This document shows, in pieces, positions 42,817 through 51,775 of a stretch of DNA of 64,000 bases (the first letter of the stretch is position 1; every line of letters begins with the position of its first letter). The stretch comes from Polaromonas sp. (lineage in GTDB: Bacteria > Pseudomonadota > Gammaproteobacteria > Burkholderiales > Burkholderiaceae): assembly GCA_013823505.1 (NCBI GenBank), contig PNMH01000007.1, forward strand, positions 1-64,000, in the 5' to 3' direction. The notes beneath the pieces were generated by a model. It did no database searches. It saw nothing but the letters and a program-made list of their open reading frames with translations, and was not told where the DNA came from. The translations under genes were made by a program, and so were the position numbers.

Positions 42817-43875
42817 TCATGCTAGCTGATGGGTGCCGCGCAGCCTGCCGGGGTGGCGGTGCGGCGCATGCGCCGGGTTGTGCGCCGCCGTGGTGGGCTC
42901 CTGCTCGAAGCGCGAAGCCAGGGGAAACAGCCGCTGCAGCGCCGCGCGCACCTTGGCCAAGCGGGGGTCGTGGCCGTGGGCGTCGTCGGTCGTGTCGTTG
43001 ACGCAGAAAAAATCCAGCTCGCCCGCAGCACCGATCAGCGCATCGAGCTGTTGCGCCTGGTCGTCGCAGCCGGTCGTCACGTGCAGGTGTGCGCATTCGC
43101 GCATCTGCACCTGACCATGCGCGAGCGCCCGGCGCAGCACGAAGTCCGACACCAGTGTCGGGCTGGCCCAGGTGCGGAACGTGGTGGAGCGCACCCGCTC
43201 GAACAGCTCAGGCGCTTCGGCCTCGGCGGCTTGCAGCAGCGATTTGAGCAGCGGCCGGGGCGAATGGGCAAAGGTTCGCGGCGTGTGCCGGTAGCCGGGC
43301 AGGCGGCTCAGCCACTGCGCCGAGAGCCGGCTCGCGTTCTCCAGCGCGTTTTCATCGGAACGCAGGGTGGTGCCTTCCACTACCGGGTCGTCGGACCAGG
43401 TCGCAAACACACCGCCGGGCCAGAACCAGTCATCGATCTGCACCGGCGCGCCGAAGAACACGTCGTCGTTGAAATAGAAAAAGCGCTCCGACAGTTCGGG
43501 GATGCGGTGCACATACGACTCGATGTGGGCCGAATCAAACGTGGGCAGTTGGCTCTCGGGGATCAGTTCGCGGTGGTCCACCAGCGTGAGGCCGCTGGAA
43601 GGCCGCAGCCACGATGGCGTCTGGCCGTCGGTGACGACGTACACATGAGCGTGCCCGGGGAAGTGGCGCTCCAGCGCACGAAGGCTGTAGCGCAGCTCAT
43701 CGTTGTCGCGAAAGCGCCCTTCGACATTGCCATACAGCGCCATGGCGCCGGGGTCGATTGCACCGCGCTGGCGTGCAGCCCGGTGGCGTTTGGCGCGCCA
43801 TTGCGGATCGTTGCCATCCACCCAGAGGTAAACGATGTCGATGCAGGTGTCGGCGGGGGCGGGAAGATGGGACAT
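42817..43875 (-). CDS. Stealth-family capsular polysaccharide phosphotransferase
   Basis: This 352-residue protein has the Stealth conserved regions: CR1 (DIVYLWVDGNDP, ~13-24), CR2 (RFRDNDELRYSLRALERHFP), CR3 (FFYFNDDVFFGAP near 150) and a CR4-like FCVNDT near the C-terminus. Stealth enzymes transfer hexose-1-phosphate to glycans and are related to GlcNAc-phosphotransferase. No other capsule genes are beside it, so its acceptor is unknown. I start at ATG 43873-43875. The SRAP gene follows after 4 bp. Confidence 0.88.
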   Translation of the reverse strand: MSHLPAPADTCIDIVYLWVDGNDPQWRAKRHRAARQRGAIDPGAMALYGNVEGRFRDNDELRYSLRALERHFPGHAHVYVVTDGQTPSWLRPSSGLTLVDHRELIPESQLPTFDSAHIESYVHRIPELSERFFYFNDDVFFGAPVQIDDWFWPGGVFATWSDDPVVEGTTLRSDENALENASRLSAQWLSRLPGYRHTPRTFAHSPRPLLKSLLQAAEAEAPELFERVRSTTFRTWASPTLVSDFVLRRALAHGQVQMRECAHLHVTTGCDDQAQQLDALIGAAGELDFFCVNDTTDDAHGHDPRLAKVRAALQRLFPLASRFEQEPTTAAHNPAHAPHRHPGRLRGTHQLA

Positions 43876-44023
43876 GTCGGCGAAGGATGCAGTGCTCTGA
43901 GGCACTGGTCTCCCACGCCGAACGGTGACCCAATTTATCACGCGACCACCCGGATCGAGGGGCGTGACACCGATAACCCCCAGGCATGCCGGGATCGGGT
44001 CCGCTCTGGACCACAATGCCCCC

Positions 44024-44668
44024 ATGACCGCCTTGCCCGCCAGCCCCGCCGCCGACCGCAACAAGCAGCCGATCCTGGAGACCCTGCAGCGGGTGCTGCC
44101 CGATCGCGGCATGGCGCTGGAGATCGCCTCCGGCACCGGCCAGCACGCCACCTGGTTCGCCGCCGGCCTGCCCGGCTGGCAGTGGCAACCCACCGACATG
44201 CAGGCCAGCGCCATGGCCACCATCGCTGCCTGGACCGAACAATCGGGTGTGGGCAATGTGCTGCCGCCCATGCGGCTGGACGTGACCTCGGCGCAGTGGC
44301 CCGACGAAAGCGATCTGTTCGGCGAGGCCTTTGGCGAGACCTTCGATGCGGTGTATTGCGCCAACATGCTGCACATCGCGCCCTGGGAGGCCTGCGCCGG
44401 GCTCATGCAGGGCGCATCCCGGGTGCTCACTCCCGATGGCGTGCTGGTGACTTACGGCCCTTACTTCGAAGACAGCGTGCCCACCTCGCCCGGCAACCTT
44501 GCGTTTGACGAAAGCCTGCGCAACACCCATCCCGAGTGGGGCATCCGGCAACTGGCGGCCGTGGCAGCCGAAGCGCAGCGCGCCGGCCTGACCCTGCGCG
44601 AACGCCACGCCATGCCGGCCAACAACCTGCTGCTGGTGTGGTGCCGGGAACCACCAGCAACGGCCTGA
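44024..44668 (+). CDS. DUF938 family SAM-dependent methyltransferase
   Basis: This 214-residue class I methyltransferase-like protein has motif I ALEIASGTGQHATWFA, then WQPTDMQ (acidic loop) and DAVYCANMLHIAPWE (motif IV/post). The C-terminal LRERHAMPANNLLLVW is typical of DUF938. The start ATG 44024 fits the family length. The substrate is unknown. The Stealth-type gene is divergent, ~150 bp away. Confidence 0.9.
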   Translation: MTALPASPAADRNKQPILETLQRVLPDRGMALEIASGTGQHATWFAAGLPGWQWQPTDMQASAMATIAAWTEQSGVGNVLPPMRLDVTSAQWPDESDLFGEAFGETFDAVYCANMLHIAPWEACAGLMQGASRVLTPDGVLVTYGPYFEDSVPTSPGNLAFDESLRNTHPEWGIRQLAAVAAEAQRAGLTLRERHAMPANNLLLVWCREPPATA

Positions 44669-44709
44669 ACTCCATCCCCGTCCATCCGCTCTCGCTGAAC
44701 ACACGCCCC

Positions 44710-45186
44710 ATGCTTCGAAATCTCAAAGACCTGTTCGACAACCTGGCCGCCAGCCTCAGCGCACCGGCCGGCGCGCAGCTGCCCGCCGAGCAGGCACACA
44801 CCCTGCAGCTCTCCACCGCGGTCTTGCTGGTGGAGGTGATGCGGGCCGAACCCGACCTCAAGGACAGCGAACGCGACGCGGTCATCACCGCGCTGCGCCG
44901 CAAGTTTGACCTGAGCGACGACGAACTCGACCGGCTGATGGAGCTGGCCCACGAGACCGCCCGCACCGCCTACGACTACCAGCGCTTCACCGGCTTGATG
45001 AACGAGCGTTTCACCCAGGCGCAAAAAATCAGCGTGGTCGAGGCGATGTGGGAGGTGGCCTTTGCCGATCACCACCTGGACGCCAACGAGCACCACGTGA
45101 TCAGCAAGGTGGCCGGCCTGCTGCACGTGACCCACGGCGAGTACATTGCCGCCAAGTTGCACGCCCAGGCCGCAGCGCAGGACTGA
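44710..45186 (+). CDS. TerB-family tellurite resistance-like protein
   Basis: This 158-residue helical protein has the TerB pattern: LSTAVLLVEVMRAEPDLKDSERDAV, LMELAHETARTAYDYQRFT and VAFADHHLDANEHHVISKVAGLL. TerB-like proteins bind metal through acidic residues and associate with membrane stress complexes, although here there is no ter cluster. Start ATG 44710. It follows the DUF938 gene with a 41-bp gap. Confidence 0.88.
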   Translation: MLRNLKDLFDNLAASLSAPAGAQLPAEQAHTLQLSTAVLLVEVMRAEPDLKDSERDAVITALRRKFDLSDDELDRLMELAHETARTAYDYQRFTGLMNERFTQAQKISVVEAMWEVAFADHHLDANEHHVISKVAGLLHVTHGEYIAAKLHAQAAAQD

Positions 45187-45305
45187 CGCCCCCGCAATCC
45201 GCACAACCGGCTACCGAACTTTGCCTGCTTCGCGCCGCGCGTTCACCGCGCAGATACATGGCCGGCACACCATCAAAGCTCACCAACCCCCAAGGAGTCC
45301 ACTCC

Positions 45306-45794
45306 ATGAAACCCCGAAACCTCGTTGTCTATGCCATCGCCGCCGCCACGCTGAGCATCAGCACCCTGTCCTTCGCACAGGGCAACCCCAACGGTGGTCG
45401 CTTCGAAAAGCCCACCCTGGAGCGCGTGGACGATCGGCGCGACGACCGCCGGGATTTCCGTGAAGACCGCCGCGACGACCGGCGAGATTTCCGCGAGGAG
45501 CGCCGCGAAGACCGCCGCGATTTCAGGCAAGAGCGCCGCGCCGACCGCCATGAGTACCGACACGATCACCGCCATGGCCCGCAGGTGCGCTACTACCAGG
45601 CGCGCGGGCCGCATTTCCAGCGCGGGCGCTACATCCCCGTTGAGTACCGCAGCCGCCAGTACGTGGTCGTGAACCCGTACCAGCACCGCCTGTACGCGCC
45701 ACCGCGCGGCCAGCAGTGGGTGCAGGTGGGCAGCGACTATGTGCTGGTCGCCATCGCCACCGGCCTGATCGTCAACCTGGTCCTGAACAACTGA
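45306..45794 (+). CDS. RcnB-family periplasmic protein
   Basis: This 162-residue exported protein has a signal peptide ending at SFAQ (~25). A central region of near-identical charged repeats (DRRDDRRDFRED, DRRDDRRDFREE, RREDRRDFRQE) is followed by the RcnB domain (YIPVEYRSRQYVVVNPYQH, PPRGQQWVQVGSDYVLVAI) and a C-terminal hydrophobic end. RcnB modulates nickel/cobalt efflux in E. coli, but most family members are uncharacterised. The repeat block is encoded by repetitive DNA at 45430-45540 and could vary in copy number. Confidence 0.88.
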   Translation: MKPRNLVVYAIAAATLSISTLSFAQGNPNGGRFEKPTLERVDDRRDDRRDFREDRRDDRRDFREERREDRRDFRQERRADRHEYRHDHRHGPQVRYYQARGPHFQRGRYIPVEYRSRQYVVVNPYQHRLYAPPRGQQWVQVGSDYVLVAIATGLIVNLVLNN

Positions 45795-45811
45795 TCTCGT
45801 CCTCGCCCACC

Positions 45812-46408
45812 ATGAAACTCCGCCACCTCGTCCTGCCCCTGCTCGCCTCGCTGGCCCTGCTGTCCGCCTGCTCCAAAGGAGACACCGGTGCACCTGCGAC
45901 CGCTTCCGTCGCCACCACCCCGATCGAAGCCGCGCAGGCGCTGGACGTGCTCGCCGCCCAAGGCAAGGGATTTGCCGCCGGGAAGATCCTCAGCGCCAAC
46001 GCCGTCTATGTGCTGTTCGACCCTCAGTGCCCGCACTGTGCGCGCCTGTGGGAAGCCTCGATGCCGCTGCATGGCAGCGTCAAGTTTGTCTGGTTGCCGG
46101 TGGCCATCATGAACGCCAAGAGCGCGCCGCAGGGCGCGGCCATCATGACCGCCACCAACCCGGTGCAGGCCATGGCCGCGCACGAAACCTCGCTGCTGGC
46201 CGGCAGCGGTGGCACCGCGGCCTCGGCCGACATCGCGCCCGACGTGCTGACCGCGATCAAGACCAACACCGCCTTGCTGGAGCGCCTGGGTGCCACCTCG
46301 GTGCCCTACATCGTGGCGCGTCACCAGCGCAGCGGCCAGGTGGTGATGCAGGCCGGTGCCAACGACACCGAGGCCCTGGCGAATTTCCTCGGCCTGGGAC
46401 AGCCTTGA
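45812..46408 (+). CDS. Thioredoxin-fold lipoprotein (DsbG/DsbC-like)
   Basis: This 198-residue lipoprotein (LALLSAC20 lipobox) has the active site C73-P-H-C76 in FDPQCPHCARLW and the cis-Pro region SVPYIVARH. The CPHC pair is of the DsbA/DsbG type. It lacks an obvious N-terminal dimerisation domain, so it may act as a monomeric oxidase or as a sulfenic-acid reductase as DsbG does. It starts 17 bp after the RcnB-family gene. Confidence 0.87.
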   Translation: MKLRHLVLPLLASLALLSACSKGDTGAPATASVATTPIEAAQALDVLAAQGKGFAAGKILSANAVYVLFDPQCPHCARLWEASMPLHGSVKFVWLPVAIMNAKSAPQGAAIMTATNPVQAMAAHETSLLAGSGGTAASADIAPDVLTAIKTNTALLERLGATSVPYIVARHQRSGQVVMQAGANDTEALANFLGLGQP

Positions 46409-46441
46409 AGCGCTGTTTTGTGGCTTACCATCGCGCAGTCG

Positions 46442-46461
46442 AGCCGCCTTCGCGGCTGTTT
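46442..46461 (+). terminator. Small hairpin before the 46-codon gene
   Basis: AGCCGC-CTTC-GCGGCT followed by GTTT lies 33 bp past the thioredoxin-like gene. It could terminate that transcript or attenuate the next. Confidence 0.45.
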
Positions 46462-46474
46462 AACGGAGGCCCCC

Positions 46475-46615
46475 ATGGGCAAAGAGCAGCGCAACGAAAA
46501 ACTGTCCAAGAAACCCAAGAAGGACACCTCCGCGCCCAAGGGCCCGGTCACGTCCGACCGACCCATGCCGCCTGTGACGGCGGTGGTGCCGCGCGGCAAG
46601 GACAAGAACAAGTGA
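46475..46615 (+). CDS. Small lysine-rich protein, 46 aa
   Basis: This very short ORF has a good ribosome-binding site (GGAGG at 5 nt) and a highly charged product (MGKEQRNEKLSKKPKKDTSA) ending in KDKNK. Short Lys-rich proteins with this start occur in related genomes without known function. It precedes the DUF427 gene by 7 bp. A nucleic-acid-binding role is only a guess. Confidence 0.6.
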   Translation: MGKEQRNEKLSKKPKKDTSAPKGPVTSDRPMPPVTAVVPRGKDKNK

Positions 46616-46622
46616 GCCTGGC

Positions 46623-46904
46623 ATGAAGGCCACCTGGAACGGCGCCGTGATCGCGCAGAGCGACGACACCGTGGTGCTGGAAGGCAACCACTACTTCCCC
46701 GAGAGCTCGCTCAACCGCGACCACGTGACCTTCAGCAACCACCGCACCAGCTGCCCCTGGAAGGGCCAGGCGAGCTACTACTCGCTGCTGGTCAACGGTG
46801 AGCTCAACACCGACGCGGCCTGGTACTACCCGGACCCCAAACCCGAAGCCGACGAAATCCGGGGGCGCGTGGCCTTCTGGAAAGGCGTGAAGATCGAGCC
46901 CTGA
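46623..46904 (+). CDS. DUF427 domain protein
   Basis: This 93-residue protein fits DUF427 throughout: MKATWNGAVIAQSDDTVVLEGN, YFPESSL, SCPWKGQASYYSL, AAWYYPDPKPEADEIRGRVAF. The family is a small beta-barrel of unknown role, common in proteobacteria and actinobacteria. It is likely translated with the small gene just upstream. Confidence 0.93.
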   Translation: MKATWNGAVIAQSDDTVVLEGNHYFPESSLNRDHVTFSNHRTSCPWKGQASYYSLLVNGELNTDAAWYYPDPKPEADEIRGRVAFWKGVKIEP

Positions 46905-47015
46905 CCTTCTCGCGAACCGGGGTCGCAATGACCCCGGTGGGCACTGGGCGACTGGCCTCGCTGACTTGACCCGGGGCGTATCCTGAGGGCACAACAACCC
47001 CTTCAGGAGACCCCC

Positions 47016-47573
47016 ATGAACACTTCCCTGCGCTTTGCCCAACTCGGCGTGATATCCGCCGCCGTGCTCGTGCTCACCGGCTGCGCCCGCCACGACCACG
47101 CGGCCATGCACGCCATGCACCATGGCGGCATGCAGCACAGCGGGATGATGGGCACCGCTGCGCCCACCACCCCCGCCATGCTCACCGCGAGCTCACCCAC
47201 CCTGTCGTCGGGCTACAAGAAGGTGGCGGCTCCGGCCGAGGCAAAGGTGTACTTCACCAACCTGCGCAACGGCTCTGTGGTCTCCAATCCGGTGAAAGTG
47301 GGCTTTGGCCTGAGCGGCATGGGCGTGGCGCCGGCTGGCGTGGAGAAGGCCGGCACCGGCCACCACCACCTTTTGATCGACGTGGCCGAAGTGGACGCCA
47401 ACGCACCCCTGCCGGCCAACGACCAGTTCCGCCACTTCGGCCTGGGCCAGACCGAAGCCACGGTGGAGCTCAAGCCCGGGACCCACACGCTTCAACTCGT
47501 GTTGGGCGACCAGAACCACATCCCGCACCACCCGGTGGTGATCAGCGAGCGCATCACCATCACGGTGAAGTAA
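47016..47573 (+). CDS. DUF4399 lipoprotein with His/Met-rich N-terminus
   Basis: This 185-residue lipoprotein (VLVLTGCAR) has residues ~25-50 very rich in His and Met (RHDHAAMHAMHHGGMQHSGM), a likely metal-binding tail. DUF4399 follows (VYFTNLRNGSVVSNPVKVGF, TGHHHLLIDV, HTLQLVLGDQNHIPHHPPVV-like). AGGAG precedes the ATG. The role is unknown; copper or other metal binding in the periplasm is suggested by composition. Confidence 0.88.
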   Translation: MNTSLRFAQLGVISAAVLVLTGCARHDHAAMHAMHHGGMQHSGMMGTAAPTTPAMLTASSPTLSSGYKKVAAPAEAKVYFTNLRNGSVVSNPVKVGFGLSGMGVAPAGVEKAGTGHHHLLIDVAEVDANAPLPANDQFRHFGLGQTEATVELKPGTHTLQLVLGDQNHIPHHPVVISERITITVK

Positions 47574-47587
47574 CCAGGCGCCTGCCG

Positions 47588-48496
47588 ATGCGCGCGTGGC
47601 TCGGGCTGGTGCTTGGCTGTTTGCCAGCCTGGGCTCTGTCCATGGGCTTGTCGGTGGAGCCCGCCGGCGCCACTTGCGCGCCGCCCACCAGCCCGCCCCC
47701 CGCTCCAGCGGAAGCGTCCAGCCGAATCCCCGACAGCCAGGCGGTGGCGGGCTCGAAAGACATTGCCTGGGTCTGGCTGGGCTCTCCCACCCGCCGCTAT
47801 CCGCACGGCGCCCTGGGCGCTCCGGTGCACGCCGGCAGCGTTCATGTGCTGACCCGGGCACCTCGAGGCGCTTCGCTGGTGGTGAGCATGTCCCTGCCGA
47901 TTCATCGCGTTTTCGAGGACCGGGTTCCCCGACTCGTGGACCTCGACGGCGACGGCCGCGACGAAATCGTGCTGATCGAAGCCGATGCGCTGCGAGGCGC
48001 TTCGCTGGTGGTGCTGGGACTCGCAGAGCGCGACGGCCAGCCCAGCCTGGTGGAGCGCGCCCGTGGGCCCCACGCCGGTTCGACCTTTCGCTGGCTGAAC
48101 CCGGTGGGTTTTGCCGACTTTGACGGTGACGGCCGGCTGGATGTGGCCAGCGTGACCACGCCCCACATCGGCGGTGTGCTCACGCTGCACCACCTGCAAC
48201 CACCGGCGTTGGTGCCTTTCGCCCGCGCGCTCGACGTGTCCAACCACCGCATGGGCGCGCTGGAGCAGCAACTGGCGGTGATCGTGCAGCAGCCCGGCTT
48301 GCGACCCACCATCATCGTGCCCGACATGGCGCGACGGGCGCTGCATGCCCTGCGCTGGGAAGCACCGGGGCAGTGGCACGAACTGGCCGATCTCCAGCCC
48401 TTGCCCGGGACGGTCGAACGGCTCATACCCAGCCCCGGCGGCGCATGCGCATGGCTGGCCGATGGCCGCGTCCTGCGGATCACCTTGCTGCCTTGA
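47588..48496 (+). CDS. Exported FG-GAP/VCBS repeat protein
   Basis: This 302-residue protein has a short signal peptide (WLGLVLGCLPAWALS), a Pro/Ala linker (APPTSPPPAPAEASS) and a propeller-like body with two calcium-binding FG-GAP motifs (DLDGDGRDEIV and DFDGDGRLDVAS). It may sit in the periplasm or at the surface. It starts 14 bp after the DUF4399 gene, so the two may share a transcript. Confidence 0.8.
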   Translation: MRAWLGLVLGCLPAWALSMGLSVEPAGATCAPPTSPPPAPAEASSRIPDSQAVAGSKDIAWVWLGSPTRRYPHGALGAPVHAGSVHVLTRAPRGASLVVSMSLPIHRVFEDRVPRLVDLDGDGRDEIVLIEADALRGASLVVLGLAERDGQPSLVERARGPHAGSTFRWLNPVGFADFDGDGRLDVASVTTPHIGGVLTLHHLQPPALVPFARALDVSNHRMGALEQQLAVIVQQPGLRPTIIVPDMARRALHALRWEAPGQWHELADLQPLPGTVERLIPSPGGACAWLADGRVLRITLLP

Positions 48497-48518
48497 CGGT
48501 TTCCCTGTGGAGCCGGGT

Positions 48519-49124
48519 TCAGGCGGCCTGTGCGCCCAGCTTCCGGATCTTGTTCAACCAGCGCGCCACACCGGCCGAGCCCAGGCCCTCCACCGAACCG
48601 ATCAGGGTTTCGTGAATGGGCCCAAAGCCCACAAAGCCCAGGATGTTGCGCTCCAGCGATTTGACGCTGTGCGCGCGGAAGTACCAGCGGTAGGCCAGCG
48701 CCGGCATGCCCATGGTGACCACCACCCGCGCCGAACGCCCGCTCAGCGGCTTGCGGCCAAACGGTTGGGCGCCCTCGGGGCCCACCGCAAAGCCCGGACG
48801 CGCCACCTGCTCCAGAAAGGCCTTGAGCAGCGCCGGCATGTCGCCCAGCCACAGCGGAAAAAAGATCACCACGTGTTCGGCCCATGAAATGCTGTCCTGC
48901 GCGGGCTGCAGGGCCGGCGGCAGCGCGCCATGGTGCCAGGCCTCGGCGGTCTTGAGCCAGGGAAAGTCGAGTGCGCCCACGGCGATGCGGCGCACCTGAT
49001 GGCCCGCGCCCATCGCGCCTTCGGCATAGGCGGTGACCAAGGCGTGGTTGAGTCGCTCGGCACGCGGGTCGGGGTGGCCTTCAATCAGCAGGATGCGGCG
49101 CGAGGTGGTGACGGGGGGTGTCAT
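48519..49124 (-). CDS. Flavodoxin-fold NAD(P)H quinone reductase
   Basis: This 201-residue cytosolic FMN/FAD enzyme (MdaB/KefF/NQO1-like) reduces quinones by two electrons. Visible motifs are ILLIEGHPDP at the N-terminus, VVIFFPLWLGDMPALLKAFLEQV and VTMGMPALAYRWYFRAHSVKSL. The start ATG 49122-49124 has GGAG 6 nt upstream. It converges with the FG-GAP gene. Confidence 0.88.
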   Translation of the reverse strand: MTPPVTTSRRILLIEGHPDPRAERLNHALVTAYAEGAMGAGHQVRRIAVGALDFPWLKTAEAWHHGALPPALQPAQDSISWAEHVVIFFPLWLGDMPALLKAFLEQVARPGFAVGPEGAQPFGRKPLSGRSARVVVTMGMPALAYRWYFRAHSVKSLERNILGFVGFGPIHETLIGSVEGLGSAGVARWLNKIRKLGAQAA

Positions 49125-49207
49125 GGCGGGCTCCATCGAAACGGGGAGTTCCATCCTGAAGCCCGGGCGCGCCACCTGCCTTGACGCGGATCAAGCCCGC
49201 GGGATTC

Positions 49208-50155
49208 TCATCGCCGGTCCGGCTTGCGCACCTTGGGCTTGTTGGCGCGTTCCTTTTTCTTGTTCTGGCGCTCGGCATCGGCCAGCTGGCCCGCCGCGAG
49301 CCATTGCAGGAACTGCTCGGGCGTTTCCAGCGTGATGCGACCGAGCACGCCGCTGCGGAAATCGGCGATCAGCAGTTCGGCGACCTTCTGCCAGTGGATG
49401 CTGCCACCCGTGCCGATGGCGCCGCGCTTGCGCGCGATGGCCGCCATCACCTCCTCGTCGGGCAGGCTGGCCACGGTGTCCAGCGGCAACCCGAGCTTGT
49501 AGCGCGCTTCGAGTTGTGCGCCGTAGGCGACCTTGAGCTTGGACAGCAGCTCCAGCGCGACTTCCTGGTCGTCGTAGGCGTTGCGGCCCACCGCGCCGCT
49601 GGCCGCGAGGTTGTAGCCGCTCTCGGGCACCACGATGCGCGGCCACAGCATGCCGGGGGTGTCAAACAAATAAAAGTCATCGGCCAGCACCAGGCGTTGT
49701 TCGGTGCGGGTGATGCCGGCCTCGTCGCCGGTCTTGGCCGAGCGTTTGCCCAGCAGGGTGTTGATCAGCGTGCTCTTGCCCACGTTGGGAATGCCGCAGA
49801 TGAGCACCCGCATGGGCTTGACCATGCCGCCGCGCAAAGGGGCGAGTTCGAAGCACGACGCGATGATGGCGCGCGCCGGCGCGGTGATGCTGGCGTCCAG
49901 CGCGATGGCGCGCGTGTTGGGCTGTGCGTTGTAGTGCGCGAGCCAGAGCGCGGTGCGCTCGGGGTCGGCCATGTCCTGCTTGTTGACCACCTTGAGCGTG
50001 GGCCGACCGGCCGTGAGCTCGGCCAGCAGCGGGTTGGCACTGGACCCAGGCAGGCGCGCGTCGAGCATCTCGATCACAACGTCGATCTCCTTTGCGCGCT
50101 CGGTGATGGCCTTGCGCGTGAGGTGCATGTGCCCGGGGAACCACTGGATGCTCAT
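49208..50155 (-). CDS. ylqF: Ribosome biogenesis GTPase YlqF/RbgA
   Basis: This 315-residue circularly permuted GTPase has motifs in the order G4 (NKQD 58-61), G1 (GIPNVGKS 121-128) and G3 (DTPG 165-168). The N-terminal WFPGHM is diagnostic. The family assembles the large ribosomal subunit. It ends in a Lys/Arg-rich tail suited to rRNA binding. Monocistronic by spacing. Confidence 0.93.
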   Translation of the reverse strand: MSIQWFPGHMHLTRKAITERAKEIDVVIEMLDARLPGSSANPLLAELTAGRPTLKVVNKQDMADPERTALWLAHYNAQPNTRAIALDASITAPARAIIASCFELAPLRGGMVKPMRVLICGIPNVGKSTLINTLLGKRSAKTGDEAGITRTEQRLVLADDFYLFDTPGMLWPRIVVPESGYNLAASGAVGRNAYDDQEVALELLSKLKVAYGAQLEARYKLGLPLDTVASLPDEEVMAAIARKRGAIGTGGSIHWQKVAELLIADFRSGVLGRITLETPEQFLQWLAAGQLADAERQNKKKERANKPKVRKPDRR

Positions 50156-50276
50156 GGGAAAACGGTCTCGAAGAGAGGTGGGGAGCGGGGATTGTGCCTT
50201 GGTGTAACTCCCGGGGGCCGCCGGGCGGGCGCGTCCCTACAATGAATTTCCAACACAACACCCCCCGAGGAGACCC

Positions 50277-50747
50277 ATGGCCATCACCGTCAAAATCGAT
50301 CTGGGCTACGAATTCGACGTCAAGGCCAAGGCGGCCGAGGTGTTCGAGGTGCTCTCCGACGTGCCCGAGTCGGTGAGCCATTTCCCCAAGGTCGAGAAGC
50401 TCACCGATCTGGGTGGCGGCGTCTACCAGTGGGAGATGGAGAAAGTCGGCACCGCGCAGGTCAACATCCAGACCATCTACGCCAGCAAGTACGTGAACGA
50501 CAAGGCCAAGGGCACAGTGAAGTGGACGCCGGTCAAGGGCATCGGCAACGCGCTGGTGGGCGGGAACTGGAAGATTGTGGACAACAAGAAATCCACCAAC
50601 GTGACCCTGGCGATTCAGGGCGAGATCGAGGTGCCGCTGCCCGGCCTCATGAAGATGGTGGTGGCGCCGGTGGTCGAAGGCGAGTTTGAAAAGCTCGTCG
50701 AAAAATACATCGACAACCTCATCAAACGCTTCGGCGGCGAGGCCTGA
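50277..50747 (+). CDS. SRPBCC-family protein
   Basis: This 156-residue protein has the START/polyketide-cyclase-like lipid-binding fold (EFDVKAKAAEVFEVLSDVPES at the N-terminus, EGEFEKLVEKYIDNLIKRF as C-terminal helix). The ligand is unknown. GAGGAGACCC precedes the ATG, and TACAAT ~35 bp upstream may be its -10 box. Confidence 0.85.
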   Translation: MAITVKIDLGYEFDVKAKAAEVFEVLSDVPESVSHFPKVEKLTDLGGGVYQWEMEKVGTAQVNIQTIYASKYVNDKAKGTVKWTPVKGIGNALVGGNWKIVDNKKSTNVTLAIQGEIEVPLPGLMKMVVAPVVEGEFEKLVEKYIDNLIKRFGGEA

Positions 50748-50773
50748 AGGCCTGCCACCGGCGGGCCTTCAGG
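50743..50773. terminator. Bidirectional hairpin shared by convergent genes
   Basis: CCTGAAGGCCTGCC and GGCGGGCCTTCAGG (13 of 14 paired, loop ACC) span both stop codons of the SRPBCC gene and the dienelactone hydrolase gene. Confidence 0.65.
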
Positions 50774-51659
50774 CCGTCAGAAGTTCCTTGAAAAACGCCA
50801 TGGTGCGGTCCCACGACAGCTTCGCGGCGGCCGCATCGAAGCGCGGCGTGGTGTCGTTGTTGAAGCCGTGCTGCGTGCCCGGGTACTGGTGGGCGGTGTA
50901 GCGGGCACCGGCGGCTTTCAAGGCCGTTTCATAGGCAGGCCAGGCGGCGTTGATGCGTTCGTCGACCGCCGCAAAATGGATCAACAGCGGTGCCTTCACC
51001 TTGGCCGCATCTTCCACCGGCGGGTGGTTGCCGTAGAACGGCACGGCCGCGGCCAGGTCGGGCAACTGCGTCGACAGCATGTGGGCGATGCCGCCGCCAT
51101 AACAAAACCCCACCACGCCCACGCGGCCGTTGCTGTCAGTGCGTGCCTTGAGCGTGGCGGCGGCAGCCAGCATGTCTTGCCGGGTCTTGGTCTGGTCGAG
51201 CGTGGCGAACAGCGTGCGCGCCTTGTCTTCGTCCCCGGGGTAGCCGCCCAGCGGGCTGAGCGCGTCGGGCGCCAGGGCCAGGTACCCATCGAGTGCGATG
51301 CGGCGCGTGATGTCTTCGATGTGCGGGTTCAGGCCGCGGTTCTCATGGATCACGAGCACGCTGGGCAGCTTGCCGGTGGCGTTGGCCGGCTTGGCCACGT
51401 AGGCCTTGATGGTGCCGTAGCCCGACGGTGAAGGCACGTCCACCAGCTCGGTCTTCAGGCGCGCGTCATCCTTGGGGATCATCTGCGCGGCGGCAAAGTC
51501 GGGGCTGAGCGCGGCCAGCAGGCCCACGGCCGTCATGCCGCCCACCGCAAACTTGCTGGCCCGGTCCAGGAAACCCCGGCGGTCCAGGTCGCCGTGCACG
51601 TAGGCATCAAAAAGGATAAGCAGTTCCTGGTCAAAGTCGGCGGCGGTGAGTCGTGTCAT
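50769..51659 (-). CDS. Dienelactone hydrolase family protein
   Basis: This 296-residue alpha/beta hydrolase has the Cys nucleophile elbow GFCYGGG and catalytic His in GTQHGFNND. Family stretches include VLVIHENRGLNPHIEDITRR and PDALSPLGGYPGDEDKA. The N-terminal ~50 residues contain a hydrophobic segment (GGMTAVGLLAALSPDFAAA) after DRRGFLDRASKF, a twin-arginine-like region, but internal rather than at the end. The start ATG 51657-51659 has GGAG upstream. Export by Tat is possible. Confidence 0.9.
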   Translation of the reverse strand: MTRLTAADFDQELLILFDAYVHGDLDRRGFLDRASKFAVGGMTAVGLLAALSPDFAAAQMIPKDDARLKTELVDVPSPSGYGTIKAYVAKPANATGKLPSVLVIHENRGLNPHIEDITRRIALDGYLALAPDALSPLGGYPGDEDKARTLFATLDQTKTRQDMLAAAATLKARTDSNGRVGVVGFCYGGGIAHMLSTQLPDLAAAVPFYGNHPPVEDAAKVKAPLLIHFAAVDERINAAWPAYETALKAAGARYTAHQYPGTQHGFNNDTTPRFDAAAAKLSWDRTMAFFKELLTA

Positions 51660-51775
51660 GGCGGCGTCTCCATTGGAAAACGTGCAGGATAGACGCGACC
51701 CGCGCCGAATGCGCATTCACGACCCGGGCGTGCGGGTTTGGATTTGTAAAGCAGCAGCGGGCGACTGCCCGTGCT

